Below are positions 19,401 through 31,427 of a stretch of DNA of 64,000 bases, piece by piece. A model generated the notes under the pieces. The model was not told the DNA's origin, did not search any database, and saw nothing but the letters and a program-made list of their open reading frames with translations. Numbering within the stretch: the stretch's first letter is position 1; each line of letters opens with the position of its first letter. The position numbers and the translations under genes are program-made. The stretch comes from Haloferula sp. BvORR071 (lineage in GTDB: Bacteria > Verrucomicrobiota > Verrucomicrobiia > Verrucomicrobiales > Akkermansiaceae). The stretch covers positions 372,001-436,000 of the forward strand of contig NZ_BATP01000003.1 in the NCBI RefSeq assembly GCF_000739615.1, written 5' to 3'.

Positions 19401-22400
19401 GGTGCCACTACGATCAATGGCGGCGTGCTCGCTGTTTCCTCCTTGGGCGATGCTGGCACTCCGAGTTCCATTGGCGCGGCCTCGGTCGGCGCTAGTAATC
19501 TCGTCATTAATGGCGGCACGCTGCGTCTCACCGGGCTGCAGACCAATACGAACCGCAGCCTCACGCTGGGCAGTTCCGGCGGCACTTTCGATATCGCGGT
19601 TGCGAGTAGTTCGATGCAGATCAGTGGCACGGCCACGGGCACTGGCAAGTTGACCAAGACCGGACCCGGCACCCTGATCCTGGCGAAGAACAATACTTAC
19701 AGTGGCGGCACCCTCATCTCCTCTGGCACCATCTATCTTGCCGGCTCTACCGCGAACAGCTCGGCCCTAGGAACCGGCAGCGTCACCCTTTCCAGCGGCA
19801 CTCTCACCATGGCCGATGTCCAGGCGAGCGAAACGGCGGCATGGAATCTGATCGTTCCTACAGGCGCAAGCGGCCGGCTCAATGCCGACGGTCGCTGCAG
19901 CTTGACCGGTAGTCTTACCGGCGGTGGCACCTTCGACTACTATACGCCCTATGTCCGCACCGACCTGAAAGGCAACTGGTCCGCCTTCAGCGGCCGGATC
20001 AACGTTCTCGGCGGCGGCGACGGCGGAGAAATGCGCATCAGCAACACCTTCGGTTACGGTGCCGCCGCCATCTCCGCGGGTGCCGATTGCTACATTTACT
20101 ACAACGTCTCCAGCAGCAGCCCCACCCTCGATATCGGCGAGCTTTCCGGCGGCGCCAGTTCGGGACTCGGCGGCGGACCTACCGCCGGTCGCACGGTCAC
20201 CTGGCGTGTCGGCGGCAAGAATACCGACGCCACTTTTGAAGGAGCGATCGTCAATGGCACCGGCACCACCGCGGTCACAAAGATCGGCTCCGGCACCTGG
20301 ACTCTAGCAGGCGCATCCACCCACACCGGCGCGACGACCGTCAGCGCCGGGAGCCTGCGCTTGAATGGCAGCATCACCGGCAGCGCCGTGACGGTGCAAA
20401 GCGGAGCCGCCATTGGGGGCAGCGGCACCATCGCCGCGAATCTCTCGCTTCAAGCCGGCGCGATTATCGAGCACGACTCCACGCCACTCGCTGTCACCGG
20501 CAATCTCAGCTTTGGCGCGACTGCGGTGCTGCGTCCGGCGGCAGGCTACAATCCCGTGGCGGGCACCTACACCGTGCTCAGCTACACCGGGACTTTGAGC
20601 GGCACACCCGCCTTTACCTGGCTGGCTCCGCAGGGCTCCACCTTGGTCGCGACCTTCAGCACCATGACTCCGGGTGTTGTCACCATGACGCTTGCCCAGC
20701 AACCCGGCGGTAGCGGAGATCTCACCTGGACCGGCAGCGTCAACAGCCAATGGAATACCTCGACCGCCAACTGGACCAACGGGTCTGCTCCCGCGAGCTT
20801 TCTAACAGGAGCCACCGCGTCCTTCACTCAGGATGGAAATGCCACCACGCCGATCGACCTGGCGCAGGATCTGGAGCCTGACCACGTAATCATTGATGCC
20901 GCCAAGAACTACAGCTTCGCCGGCACGGGCAAAATCATCGGCAACGGCTCACTCACCAAGTCGGGCACCGGCACGCTTACCTTTGCGAACGCACACACCT
21001 ACTCCGGTGGCACCTATCTGAATGCCGGGACTCTCGCCACCAGCACGGAGGCGGCCATGGCTACCATTGGCTCCGGCCCCATCATCTTCCAGGGCGGCGC
21101 ACTCCAGCAGTTGGACAATTCCGCCACCTACAGCACTGCCAACTACGCCATGCAGGTCGCTGCCGGCCAAACGGGCACCCTGCGCTGTGATTCGCGCATG
21201 GATCTCAGCGGGACCCTGACCGGCGCTGGCACGCTCAATGTCTATGTCCCCTACGTCCGCTTCAAGACCTTGGCCGATTGGTCTGCATTCAGCGGCACGA
21301 TCAACGTCACCACGGATGCAGATGGCGGGCTCTTCCGCCTTGCCCATACCGGTGGTCTCCCGGCGGCGACCCTCTCGCTGGCGGACAAGGCGGTGGCCCT
21401 CAGCTTCCTGAACTACACCCACACCCTGCCCATCGGCTGTCTCACCGGCTCCGCAGGCTCCGCCCTCTCCGGCAGTACTCCGGACAATAACAATCCGCCC
21501 GCCAATACCGTTGTCACTTGGCAGATCGGCGCGAAGAACCTCGATTCCACCTTTGCAGGAGTCATCCAAAACGGCAATGGCAGCAGCCGTACCGCGATCC
21601 AGAAGACCGGCAGCGCCGCGCTGACCCTCGCCGGGGTCAGCACCTATACCGGCCCCACGACCGTGAGCGCCGGGAAGCTGATCGTCACCGGATCGCTCGG
21701 AAGTACGACGACCACCGTGGAAAGCGGCGGGACCTTGGGTGGCAGCGGCACTATCGGCGGCACCGTCACCTGCCAAGGCACTCTCGCTCCTGTAGGCACC
21801 TTGACCCTCGCCGGTGGCCTCAATCTGGCCGCGAGCAGCAGCCTCAATTTTGATCTCGGCACTGTCCCTGACAAGATCGCGGTCACGGGTGACCTCACCT
21901 TGGCGGGCACCCTGCAAGTCGCCGCGCTCCCGGGCTTCGCCGCGGGGACCTACACGCTAATGACCTACACCGGCAGCCTCGACGATGAGTCGCTAGCGAT
22001 CGGCACCCTGCCTCCGGGATACGAGGCCACGGTCAGCACCGCCACGGCGGGCCAGGTGCGCCTTGTCGTCACCCCGATCCTGACGCCCTTCGAGGAATGG
22101 CAGATCGAGCACTTCGGCAGCAGCAGCAACCCCGATGCTGCGCCTAGTGCCGACCCCGATGGCGACGGCACCAGCAACCAGATTGAATTCCGCCTCGGCT
22201 TGGACCCGAGGGACGCCAACTCCTCCTTCAAGGCAAGCGGCAGCCGGGGCCCCGGAGGATTCACCCTCACTTGGCCCTCCGCCCCGGGATTGGACTTCGA
22301 GGTCCGCCGCAGCGATACGCTGGGAGCTGACGACTGGGATCTGATCGGCAGCGTGGGCGGCACTGGTTCCTTTACCGATACGAACCCTCCTGCCGGATCC

Positions 22401-22430
22401 TGCTACTACCGGGTGCTTTTGCTTGAGTGA
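16428..22430 (+). CDS. PL11-type rhamnogalacturonan lyase with autotransporter-associated beta-strand repeats
   Basis: A 2000-residue secreted protein. Signal peptide ends near residue 25 (CCGTAFAQ). Residues ~26-615 form a PL11-like lyase: VYVSWRLLGNDPEGIAFNLYR, then several Asp-rich propeller/calcium loops (VGDLDGNGEYDFVVD, YDMDGDGVAEVLI, IGDPDNDGKDEFID). From ~623 three modules each open with a W-x-G-type motif (VWRGGAG near 18298, TWRGSGN near 19117, TWTGSVN near 20719) and contain many autotransporter-associated strand repeats (LTKSGSGTLTV, TYSGGT, GGSGTI). Residues ~1883-2000 are a separate C-terminal module with DPDGDGTSN. The upstream frame to 16281 is rejected because 16428 gives the signal peptide. 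The stop abuts the sensor kinase gene. Confidence 0.85.
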   Translation: MTTRLNPKSALAILIFLACCGTAFAQRQLESLGRGVTAIRKKSPNTQVYVSWRLLGNDPEGIAFNLYRSANGTAAVKLNNTPLSTTTDYTDTPASLSTTSYTYTVKPVLGGVEVPDTYAHPQSTGAILPANPPARQYIPIPLQPTPDGAHKVKFCWVGDLDGNGEYDFVVDRYNQNVADQRQFVEAYKRDGTFLWRMNMGPNSTNHYNIEPGSSTIGIGHGDNMTVYDMDGDGVAEVLIRTASGVVFGDGNTLVEADSRKQFLSVVNGLTGAEIARAPVPNPYLADGPLNGHMGIFFPDGRRPSVLLAAKNRRDDGGFQGLTTVWDYRGGVLSQRWSYDADTLDEHAPEGHQIRIGDPDNDGKDEFIDIGYGIDDNGLQLFNTPEIVHGDRFHMGDIDPDRPGLETFLIQQNNGSGLATALIEAATGKFIRKWYAGGVVDVGRGVAADIDASQKGYEMFSTQAGIYNAKGERIYSTQPFPPEAIWWDGNLSREFVGVPGSSGESPTVDGFNPASPGGLGRILTIYNDSAAPTGNYQAYGGRPAFWGDLFGDWREEMLVVASDNSELRIYTTDTPATTRLYTLMHNPQYRNQTTTKGYVQASYVDYYLGNGMTPPQPPPVVQADLVWRGGAGASTWDNGTTASWQANGSNSTFAAGKSVRFDIAADNSTPVLLNGTLQPSAFTVYSPKNQSFDGSSGALAGTMKMVKAGSGSLTLSGAHSFSGSTTVWDGAFILNGSLQQSPVTVWGGTWGGSLTGGMSGGRIGGTGNFAQPVVLGYRGGLVPGNGMGNAGTLQLGGGLTAQDGSYFGLDLSTPGAANDLVAITGNLSLSGKVGLVIKSPSGAPLPPGSYTLITYTGTLSGSVSNLAATVPPGTPYALNAGSGAVTLTVPVTRVPSAVTWRGSGNAWDLASSQTWKLGGSADIFVAGDAVSFDDSGSAAPAVSLSGVLPVGSVAVNSSADYSFSGSGIISGGGGLTKSGSGTLTVDTNNDYTGATTINGGVLAVSSLGDAGTPSSIGAASVGASNLVINGGTLRLTGLQTNTNRSLTLGSSGGTFDIAVASSSMQISGTATGTGKLTKTGPGTLILAKNNTYSGGTLISSGTIYLAGSTANSSALGTGSVTLSSGTLTMADVQASETAAWNLIVPTGASGRLNADGRCSLTGSLTGGGTFDYYTPYVRTDLKGNWSAFSGRINVLGGGDGGEMRISNTFGYGAAAISAGADCYIYYNVSSSSPTLDIGELSGGASSGLGGGPTAGRTVTWRVGGKNTDATFEGAIVNGTGTTAVTKIGSGTWTLAGASTHTGATTVSAGSLRLNGSITGSAVTVQSGAAIGGSGTIAANLSLQAGAIIEHDSTPLAVTGNLSFGATAVLRPAAGYNPVAGTYTVLSYTGTLSGTPAFTWLAPQGSTLVATFSTMTPGVVTMTLAQQPGGSGDLTWTGSVNSQWNTSTANWTNGSAPASFLTGATASFTQDGNATTPIDLAQDLEPDHVIIDAAKNYSFAGTGKIIGNGSLTKSGTGTLTFANAHTYSGGTYLNAGTLATSTEAAMATIGSGPIIFQGGALQQLDNSATYSTANYAMQVAAGQTGTLRCDSRMDLSGTLTGAGTLNVYVPYVRFKTLADWSAFSGTINVTTDADGGLFRLAHTGGLPAATLSLADKAVALSFLNYTHTLPIGCLTGSAGSALSGSTPDNNNPPANTVVTWQIGAKNLDSTFAGVIQNGNGSSRTAIQKTGSAALTLAGVSTYTGPTTVSAGKLIVTGSLGSTTTTVESGGTLGGSGTIGGTVTCQGTLAPVGTLTLAGGLNLAASSSLNFDLGTVPDKIAVTGDLTLAGTLQVAALPGFAAGTYTLMTYTGSLDDESLAIGTLPPGYEATVSTATAGQVRLVVTPILTPFEEWQIEHFGSSSNPDAAPSADPDGDGTSNQIEFRLGLDPRDANSSFKASGSRGPGGFTLTWPSAPGLDFEVRRSDTLGADDWDLIGSVGGTGSFTDTNPPAGSCYYRVLLLE
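19845..20430 (+). repeat. Internal long repeat copy 1 in the PL11 protein
   Basis: At protein level this stretch is a diverged copy of 21148-21740. Shared landmarks in order are a G-x-LxxDxR segment, YxPYVR, WSAFSGxINV, DGG, TVxWxxGxKNxDxTF and TxTGxTTVSAGxL. DNA identity is low, so this is an old duplication of a ~180-residue unit within the strand-repeat stalk. Confidence 0.7.
21148..21740 (+). repeat. Internal long repeat copy 2 in the PL11 protein
   Basis: Second copy of the ~180-residue unit described at 19845-20430. It keeps VPYVR, DWSAFSGTINV, TVVTWQIGAKNLDSTF and TYTGPTTVSAGKL in the same order, with insertions in loops. Confidence 0.7.
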
Positions 22431-25283
22431 ATGATGCCCCGCCCGGCAAAGCCCCTGCTTGCGGACTCTCGACAAGCTCTTCCGCTCCTTCAGACTGACT
22501 GCGTGCGGCTTGTCGTCCTCACCCTGCTCCTCTTTTTGCTGCGGCTCCCCGCCGTAGCGCAGGAGCGCGATTTGCTGGTGCGGATCTGGCAATCCGAGGA
22601 TGGGCTGCCAGGCAACGTTGTCCGCTCGATCACCCAGTCTCCGGACGGCTATTTGTGGATCGCCACCGCGGAAGGCATCGCGCGCTTTGATGGCCTGGAA
22701 TTCCAGCCGATCGAGCTCGACGGCGAACAGCGCCGCAACCGCTTCGCCTTCTGGCGGATCTTCGCCACCTCGAACAAGGATATCTGGGTCGCCACCTTCC
22801 AGGGCGGCCTCTTCCGCCTCCGCAGCGGCAAGTTCGAGCGGGTCCTGCCGGAGACTCGCCAACCGCGACCGCCCCTGGTCGCGCAGCTGATCGAGGACGA
22901 ATCGCACACCATCTATTTCAAGCGCGGCACCGAGATCCACCGCATGGACGGCAATGCCGCACAGGAGGTCACCACGCCGTCTGAGCCGCTGCTCGCGCTC
23001 TTCGATGCCGATCTCAAGGCCCAAACCAATGGCGGTCGCCGCATCGACTCCGATACACCGCCGGCACTCACCGACCGCGAGGGACGCCACTGGTCTTCTG
23101 ACAGCGAAGGCCGACTCGTCGTCTCCGCTCCGGGCAGCACGCCGATGGTGGTCACGATTCCCGGCAGCAGCACGCCCCTCGCATTCAGCGAGCTGTTGGA
23201 AGACAAGGAGGGCAATGTCTGGATCTCCAGCCCCATCAACGGCCTGGCACGAGTCCGGCCGAGCCGGGTCGACGTCCTCGACTTCAGCGATGGCTTGGCG
23301 GACAACGCGGTACTCGCCGTGATGCAGACCCGCAGCGGCGATTGGTGGATCGCCCACCGCCGCGGTGGCCTGACGCGCTGGACTCCGGAAAACGCCGAGC
23401 AAGTCGACGTCACGCCCAATCGCTCGATCGGCGCTCTCTTCGAGGATCGCGATGGCGTCCTCTGGGCCGCCTCCCGCGACGGCACCGTCTTTGCGCGCCG
23501 CGATGGCGAGTTCAAATCCCAGTTCGCGAAGACCCAGACCCCTTCGAAGGTCCGCGCCCTCGCCCAAGATCTTTCAGGCACCATCTGGTTCGCCGGCTCG
23601 CAAGGCTTGGCTTCCTACCAAAACGAGGTCGTCCGCCAATTCGGCCAAGAGGACGGATTGCCGGAAGCCGACCTCGCGACCATCTCTCCCGGTGCCCGCG
23701 GTAAGGACATCCTGGTCGGCACCATCGATGGCCGCGTTTACCGCGGTGATGCGAAGAACGGCTTCAAGCCCCTGGGCCAAACCGCCGACCTGGAACACCG
23801 CTGGATCTCCTCGATCCTCGCCAAGTCAGACAAGGAGATCTGGGCCACCACGCTCGGCAGCGGCCTGTTCCTGTGGAATGGCAAGACATGGCGGCAATTC
23901 GGAAGTGGCTATGGCATCCCCGACGAGCGCCTCACCTGCCTGGTCGATGACGGCCGCGGCCAGTTCTGGTTCGGCTCGCTTGGCGGCATCCTCCGCGCGA
24001 GCCGCAAGGAATTGTTAGAGCGGGCCTCGAAGCCGGATGCCCCCCTGCATTGGCTGCGCCTCGACCGCTCCGACGGCCTGCCCACACGAGAATGCATCGG
24101 CGGCTATCAACCGGCGGGCTGGCAGGGCAAGGACGGCTGGCTCTGGTTCCCGACCGGCAATGGCATCGTCCGAGTTCGTCCCGAATTGGTGGAAATCAAC
24201 CGCGTGCCACCACCGGTCTATCTCAGCTCTGTGCGCGTCAACGGCGTGCAGCACGACGAAAGCAGCGCCCGCATCGAGGCCGGCCCCGGCGGATCGCGCG
24301 TCGAGTTCCGCTTCCTCGGCCTCGGCTTCAGCGCTCCGGAAAAGATCACCTACCGCGCACGCCTTGCCGGCCTTGATGACGATTGGCGCGAACTGGGCAA
24401 CCAGCGCGTCGCCTCCTTCGAGGCGGTGCCGCCCGGCGACTATCACTTCGAAGTGATGGCTGTGAATGGCGATGGCGTGCCCAGCAACAGCCCCGCCACG
24501 CTTCGCCTGATCATCAGCCCGCATTTCTGGGAGACCACCTGGTTTGTCTCCACGATCAGCCTGCTGGTCCTTGCCATGGCCGCCGGCACCGGCTGGTTGC
24601 TGGCGCGCTCGCGCATGAAGCGGCGTATCGAGAAGCTCAGGATCCGCAATGCCCGCGAGGCCGAACGCGCGCGCATCGCCCGCGACCTGCACGACGACCT
24701 CGGCGCCAGCCTCACCGAGATCTCCATCCTCGCCGCGCTCGCTGCCGAGGACGCCGCCGATGGCCCCCTCCACCCGCCGCTCGACCAGCTTTCGACCAAG
24801 GCCAAGCACGTGGTAGGCAGCCTCGACGAAATCGTCTGGGCCGTGAACCCGCGCGAGGATACCCTCCGCTCACTGGTCGAATACATTGCCGCCTTTGCCC
24901 GCGAGTTCCTCGACATCGCCCGCATTCCCCTGCGCAGCGATGTGGCCCGCGAGATCCCCGAGCACCCCCTGGCTGCGGCAGAGCGCCACGGCATCTTCCT
25001 CGCCGCGCGCGAGGCCCTGAACAACATCGTCAAGCATTCCGGAGCCAGCGAGGTGAAGCTGCGCATTGCCCTCGAAGGCAGCCAGCTCGAGATCCACATC
25101 GAGGACAACGGCCGTGGCTTTCTCATGGATTACGCCCGCGGCAGTGGCGGCGATGGCCTCGGCAATCTCGACCGCCGCATGGCCGAGGCCGGCGGTAGCG
25201 TCCAGATTGAGACCGCCCGTGGCCAAGGCACCAAGGTCACCTTGATCCTTCCCTTGCTTGCCACCCCGCCCGGCGATTCCTAA
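22431..25283 (+). CDS. Beta-propeller sensor histidine kinase (HTCS-like sensor, HisKA_3 type)
   Basis: A 950-residue membrane kinase. Repeated two-component-propeller blades (DLLVRIWQSEDGLPGN, DGYLWIATAEGIARFDG, DREIWATTLGSG-like segments) fill about residues 45-590; a Y_Y_Y-type Ig domain (YRARLAGLDDDWRELGN) follows to about 690; one TM helix spans about 704-724; then a HisKA_3 dimerisation helix with the phospho-acceptor in RIARDLHDDLG (His754) and a HATPase domain with EALNNIVKHS, DNGRGF and GDGLGNL. The propeller end would be periplasmic. ATG 22431 directly follows the previous stop, but GTG at 22503 gives a clean signal peptide (RLVVLTLLLFLLRLPAVAQ) and may be the true start. Pairs with the regulator at 25302; likely senses pectin oligosaccharides by analogy with Bacteroidetes HTCS proteins. 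Confidence 0.88.
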   Translation: MMPRPAKPLLADSRQALPLLQTDCVRLVVLTLLLFLLRLPAVAQERDLLVRIWQSEDGLPGNVVRSITQSPDGYLWIATAEGIARFDGLEFQPIELDGEQRRNRFAFWRIFATSNKDIWVATFQGGLFRLRSGKFERVLPETRQPRPPLVAQLIEDESHTIYFKRGTEIHRMDGNAAQEVTTPSEPLLALFDADLKAQTNGGRRIDSDTPPALTDREGRHWSSDSEGRLVVSAPGSTPMVVTIPGSSTPLAFSELLEDKEGNVWISSPINGLARVRPSRVDVLDFSDGLADNAVLAVMQTRSGDWWIAHRRGGLTRWTPENAEQVDVTPNRSIGALFEDRDGVLWAASRDGTVFARRDGEFKSQFAKTQTPSKVRALAQDLSGTIWFAGSQGLASYQNEVVRQFGQEDGLPEADLATISPGARGKDILVGTIDGRVYRGDAKNGFKPLGQTADLEHRWISSILAKSDKEIWATTLGSGLFLWNGKTWRQFGSGYGIPDERLTCLVDDGRGQFWFGSLGGILRASRKELLERASKPDAPLHWLRLDRSDGLPTRECIGGYQPAGWQGKDGWLWFPTGNGIVRVRPELVEINRVPPPVYLSSVRVNGVQHDESSARIEAGPGGSRVEFRFLGLGFSAPEKITYRARLAGLDDDWRELGNQRVASFEAVPPGDYHFEVMAVNGDGVPSNSPATLRLIISPHFWETTWFVSTISLLVLAMAAGTGWLLARSRMKRRIEKLRIRNAREAERARIARDLHDDLGASLTEISILAALAAEDAADGPLHPPLDQLSTKAKHVVGSLDEIVWAVNPREDTLRSLVEYIAAFAREFLDIARIPLRSDVAREIPEHPLAAAERHGIFLAAREALNNIVKHSGASEVKLRIALEGSQLEIHIEDNGRGFLMDYARGSGGDGLGNLDRRMAEAGGSVQIETARGQGTKVTLILPLLATPPGDS

Positions 25284-25301
25284 ACTCTCCAAAACCCATC
25301 C

Positions 25302-25970
25302 ATGTCCAAGGAACCCACCACTGACGTCGCCATCGTCGAGGACAACGCCGCACTCGGAAACGGCCTGCGCAAGATCGTCGAGTCCGCGCCCGATTGCCGT
25401 TGCGTCGGCGTCTGGACCTCAGCCGAGGACGCCCTCAAAAAGATCGACGCCTTCCGCCCGCACGTCGTGCTGATGGACATCAACCTGCCCGGCATGTCGG
25501 GCATCGAAGCCACCGCGCGCGTCAAGCAGCACCTCCCCGAGGTCCAGGTCATCATGGTCACCGTCTACCGGGACCACGACAAGATCTTCGCGGCTCTCAA
25601 GGCCGGAGCCTCCGGCTATCTCCTGAAGCGCTCGACCCCTGCCGATGTCCGCGATGCCATCCGCGACGTCCGCTCCGGAGGTGCCCCGATGAGCGCGGAG
25701 ATCGCCCGCCGCGTGGTAGAAGCCTTCCACCAGCCCATCAAGACCGAGCCCGCCGCCGACGAAGTCAAACTCTCCAAGCGCGAGACCGAGATTCTCGAAC
25801 TCCTCTGCGAAGGCCTCGCCAACAAGGAAATCGCCGATCGCCTCGACATCTCCGTCGAGACCGTCCGCGTGCATCTCAAGCACGTCTACGAGAAGCTCCA
25901 CGTCCGTTCCCGCACCGAGGCGGCCATGAAGTTCCGCGACTCCCGCGAGGAACCGCGCTTTCCGATTTAA
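25302..25970 (+). CDS. NarL/FixJ-family response regulator
   Basis: A 222-residue regulator. The receiver domain (about 8-125) has acidic residues in AIVEDN, the phospho-acceptor Asp59 in VVLMDINLPG, and the Lys in LLKRSTPADV. The C-terminal LuxR-type HTH (about 157-215) shows LSKRETEILELLCEGLANKEIA and ISVETVRVHLKHVYEKL, quoted in parts. It starts 18 bp after the propeller kinase, which has the HisKA_3 type of transmitter that normally feeds NarL-type regulators, so they form a cognate pair. Likely a transcriptional activator for the surrounding carbohydrate genes; binding sites were not identified. Confidence 0.92.
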   Translation: MSKEPTTDVAIVEDNAALGNGLRKIVESAPDCRCVGVWTSAEDALKKIDAFRPHVVLMDINLPGMSGIEATARVKQHLPEVQVIMVTVYRDHDKIFAALKAGASGYLLKRSTPADVRDAIRDVRSGGAPMSAEIARRVVEAFHQPIKTEPAADEVKLSKRETEILELLCEGLANKEIADRLDISVETVRVHLKHVYEKLHVRSRTEAAMKFRDSREEPRFPI

Positions 25971-25975
25971 GCCCG

Positions 25976-26220
25976 ATGGCAGACCCCGAACAACCGATCT
26001 GGACCGGCGACCTCGACGATGACTGCACCGCCATCTGGGATGGCCTGATGCTTCGCGCCGAGGAGATGGACAAGGATCAATGGTGGTGGGCCGTCATGCA
26101 CGAAGCCACGAGCGCGGAGATCGGCTCATCCAACGACGATCCGCGCGTCTGCAGCTCCGGCGCAAGCGCACGCCAGCGCGCCGAGCAATGCGCCCGGGAC
26201 TTCCTGGCTGAAAACCGAGC

Positions 26221-26224
<4 letters not shown>
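25976..26224 (+). CDS. Small hypothetical protein (82 aa)
   Basis: An 82-residue, acidic, Trp-rich product (EQPIWTGDLDDDCTAIWDGL, DKDQWWWAVMHE) starting 6 bp after the response regulator stop, so it is probably the last gene of that operon. No signal peptide or membrane helix. The C-terminal SARQRAEQCARDFLAEN looks like an amphipathic helix. I do not recognise the family. Its TAG stop lies within the palindrome CTAG that also encodes the stop of the convergent carbonic anhydrase gene. The start at 25976 is the only sensible one; a longer open frame upstream just shadows the regulator. Confidence 0.65.
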
Positions 26225-31299
<5,075 letters not shown>

Positions 31300-31330
31300 G
31301 TTCAAGTTCCCCTGACCAAGCGGGGTGCAG

Positions 31331-31343
31331 CCTGACAGTCAGG
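31331..31343. promoter_or_regulatory. 13-bp perfect palindrome upstream of the LamG/propeller gene
   Basis: The sequence CCTGACAGTCAGG is a perfect odd-length palindrome 85 bp before the ATG at 31428. It could be an operator or part of a transcript hairpin; no T-run follows, so a terminator is unlikely. Confidence 0.3.
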
Positions 31344-31427
31344 TGCGTGCTTGGCGGACAACCGAGGGCGCGTACGCGGTACGGCCTATTCTCACGCGGT
31401 CTTGTTACCGCTAGGTTGACTGTCATC

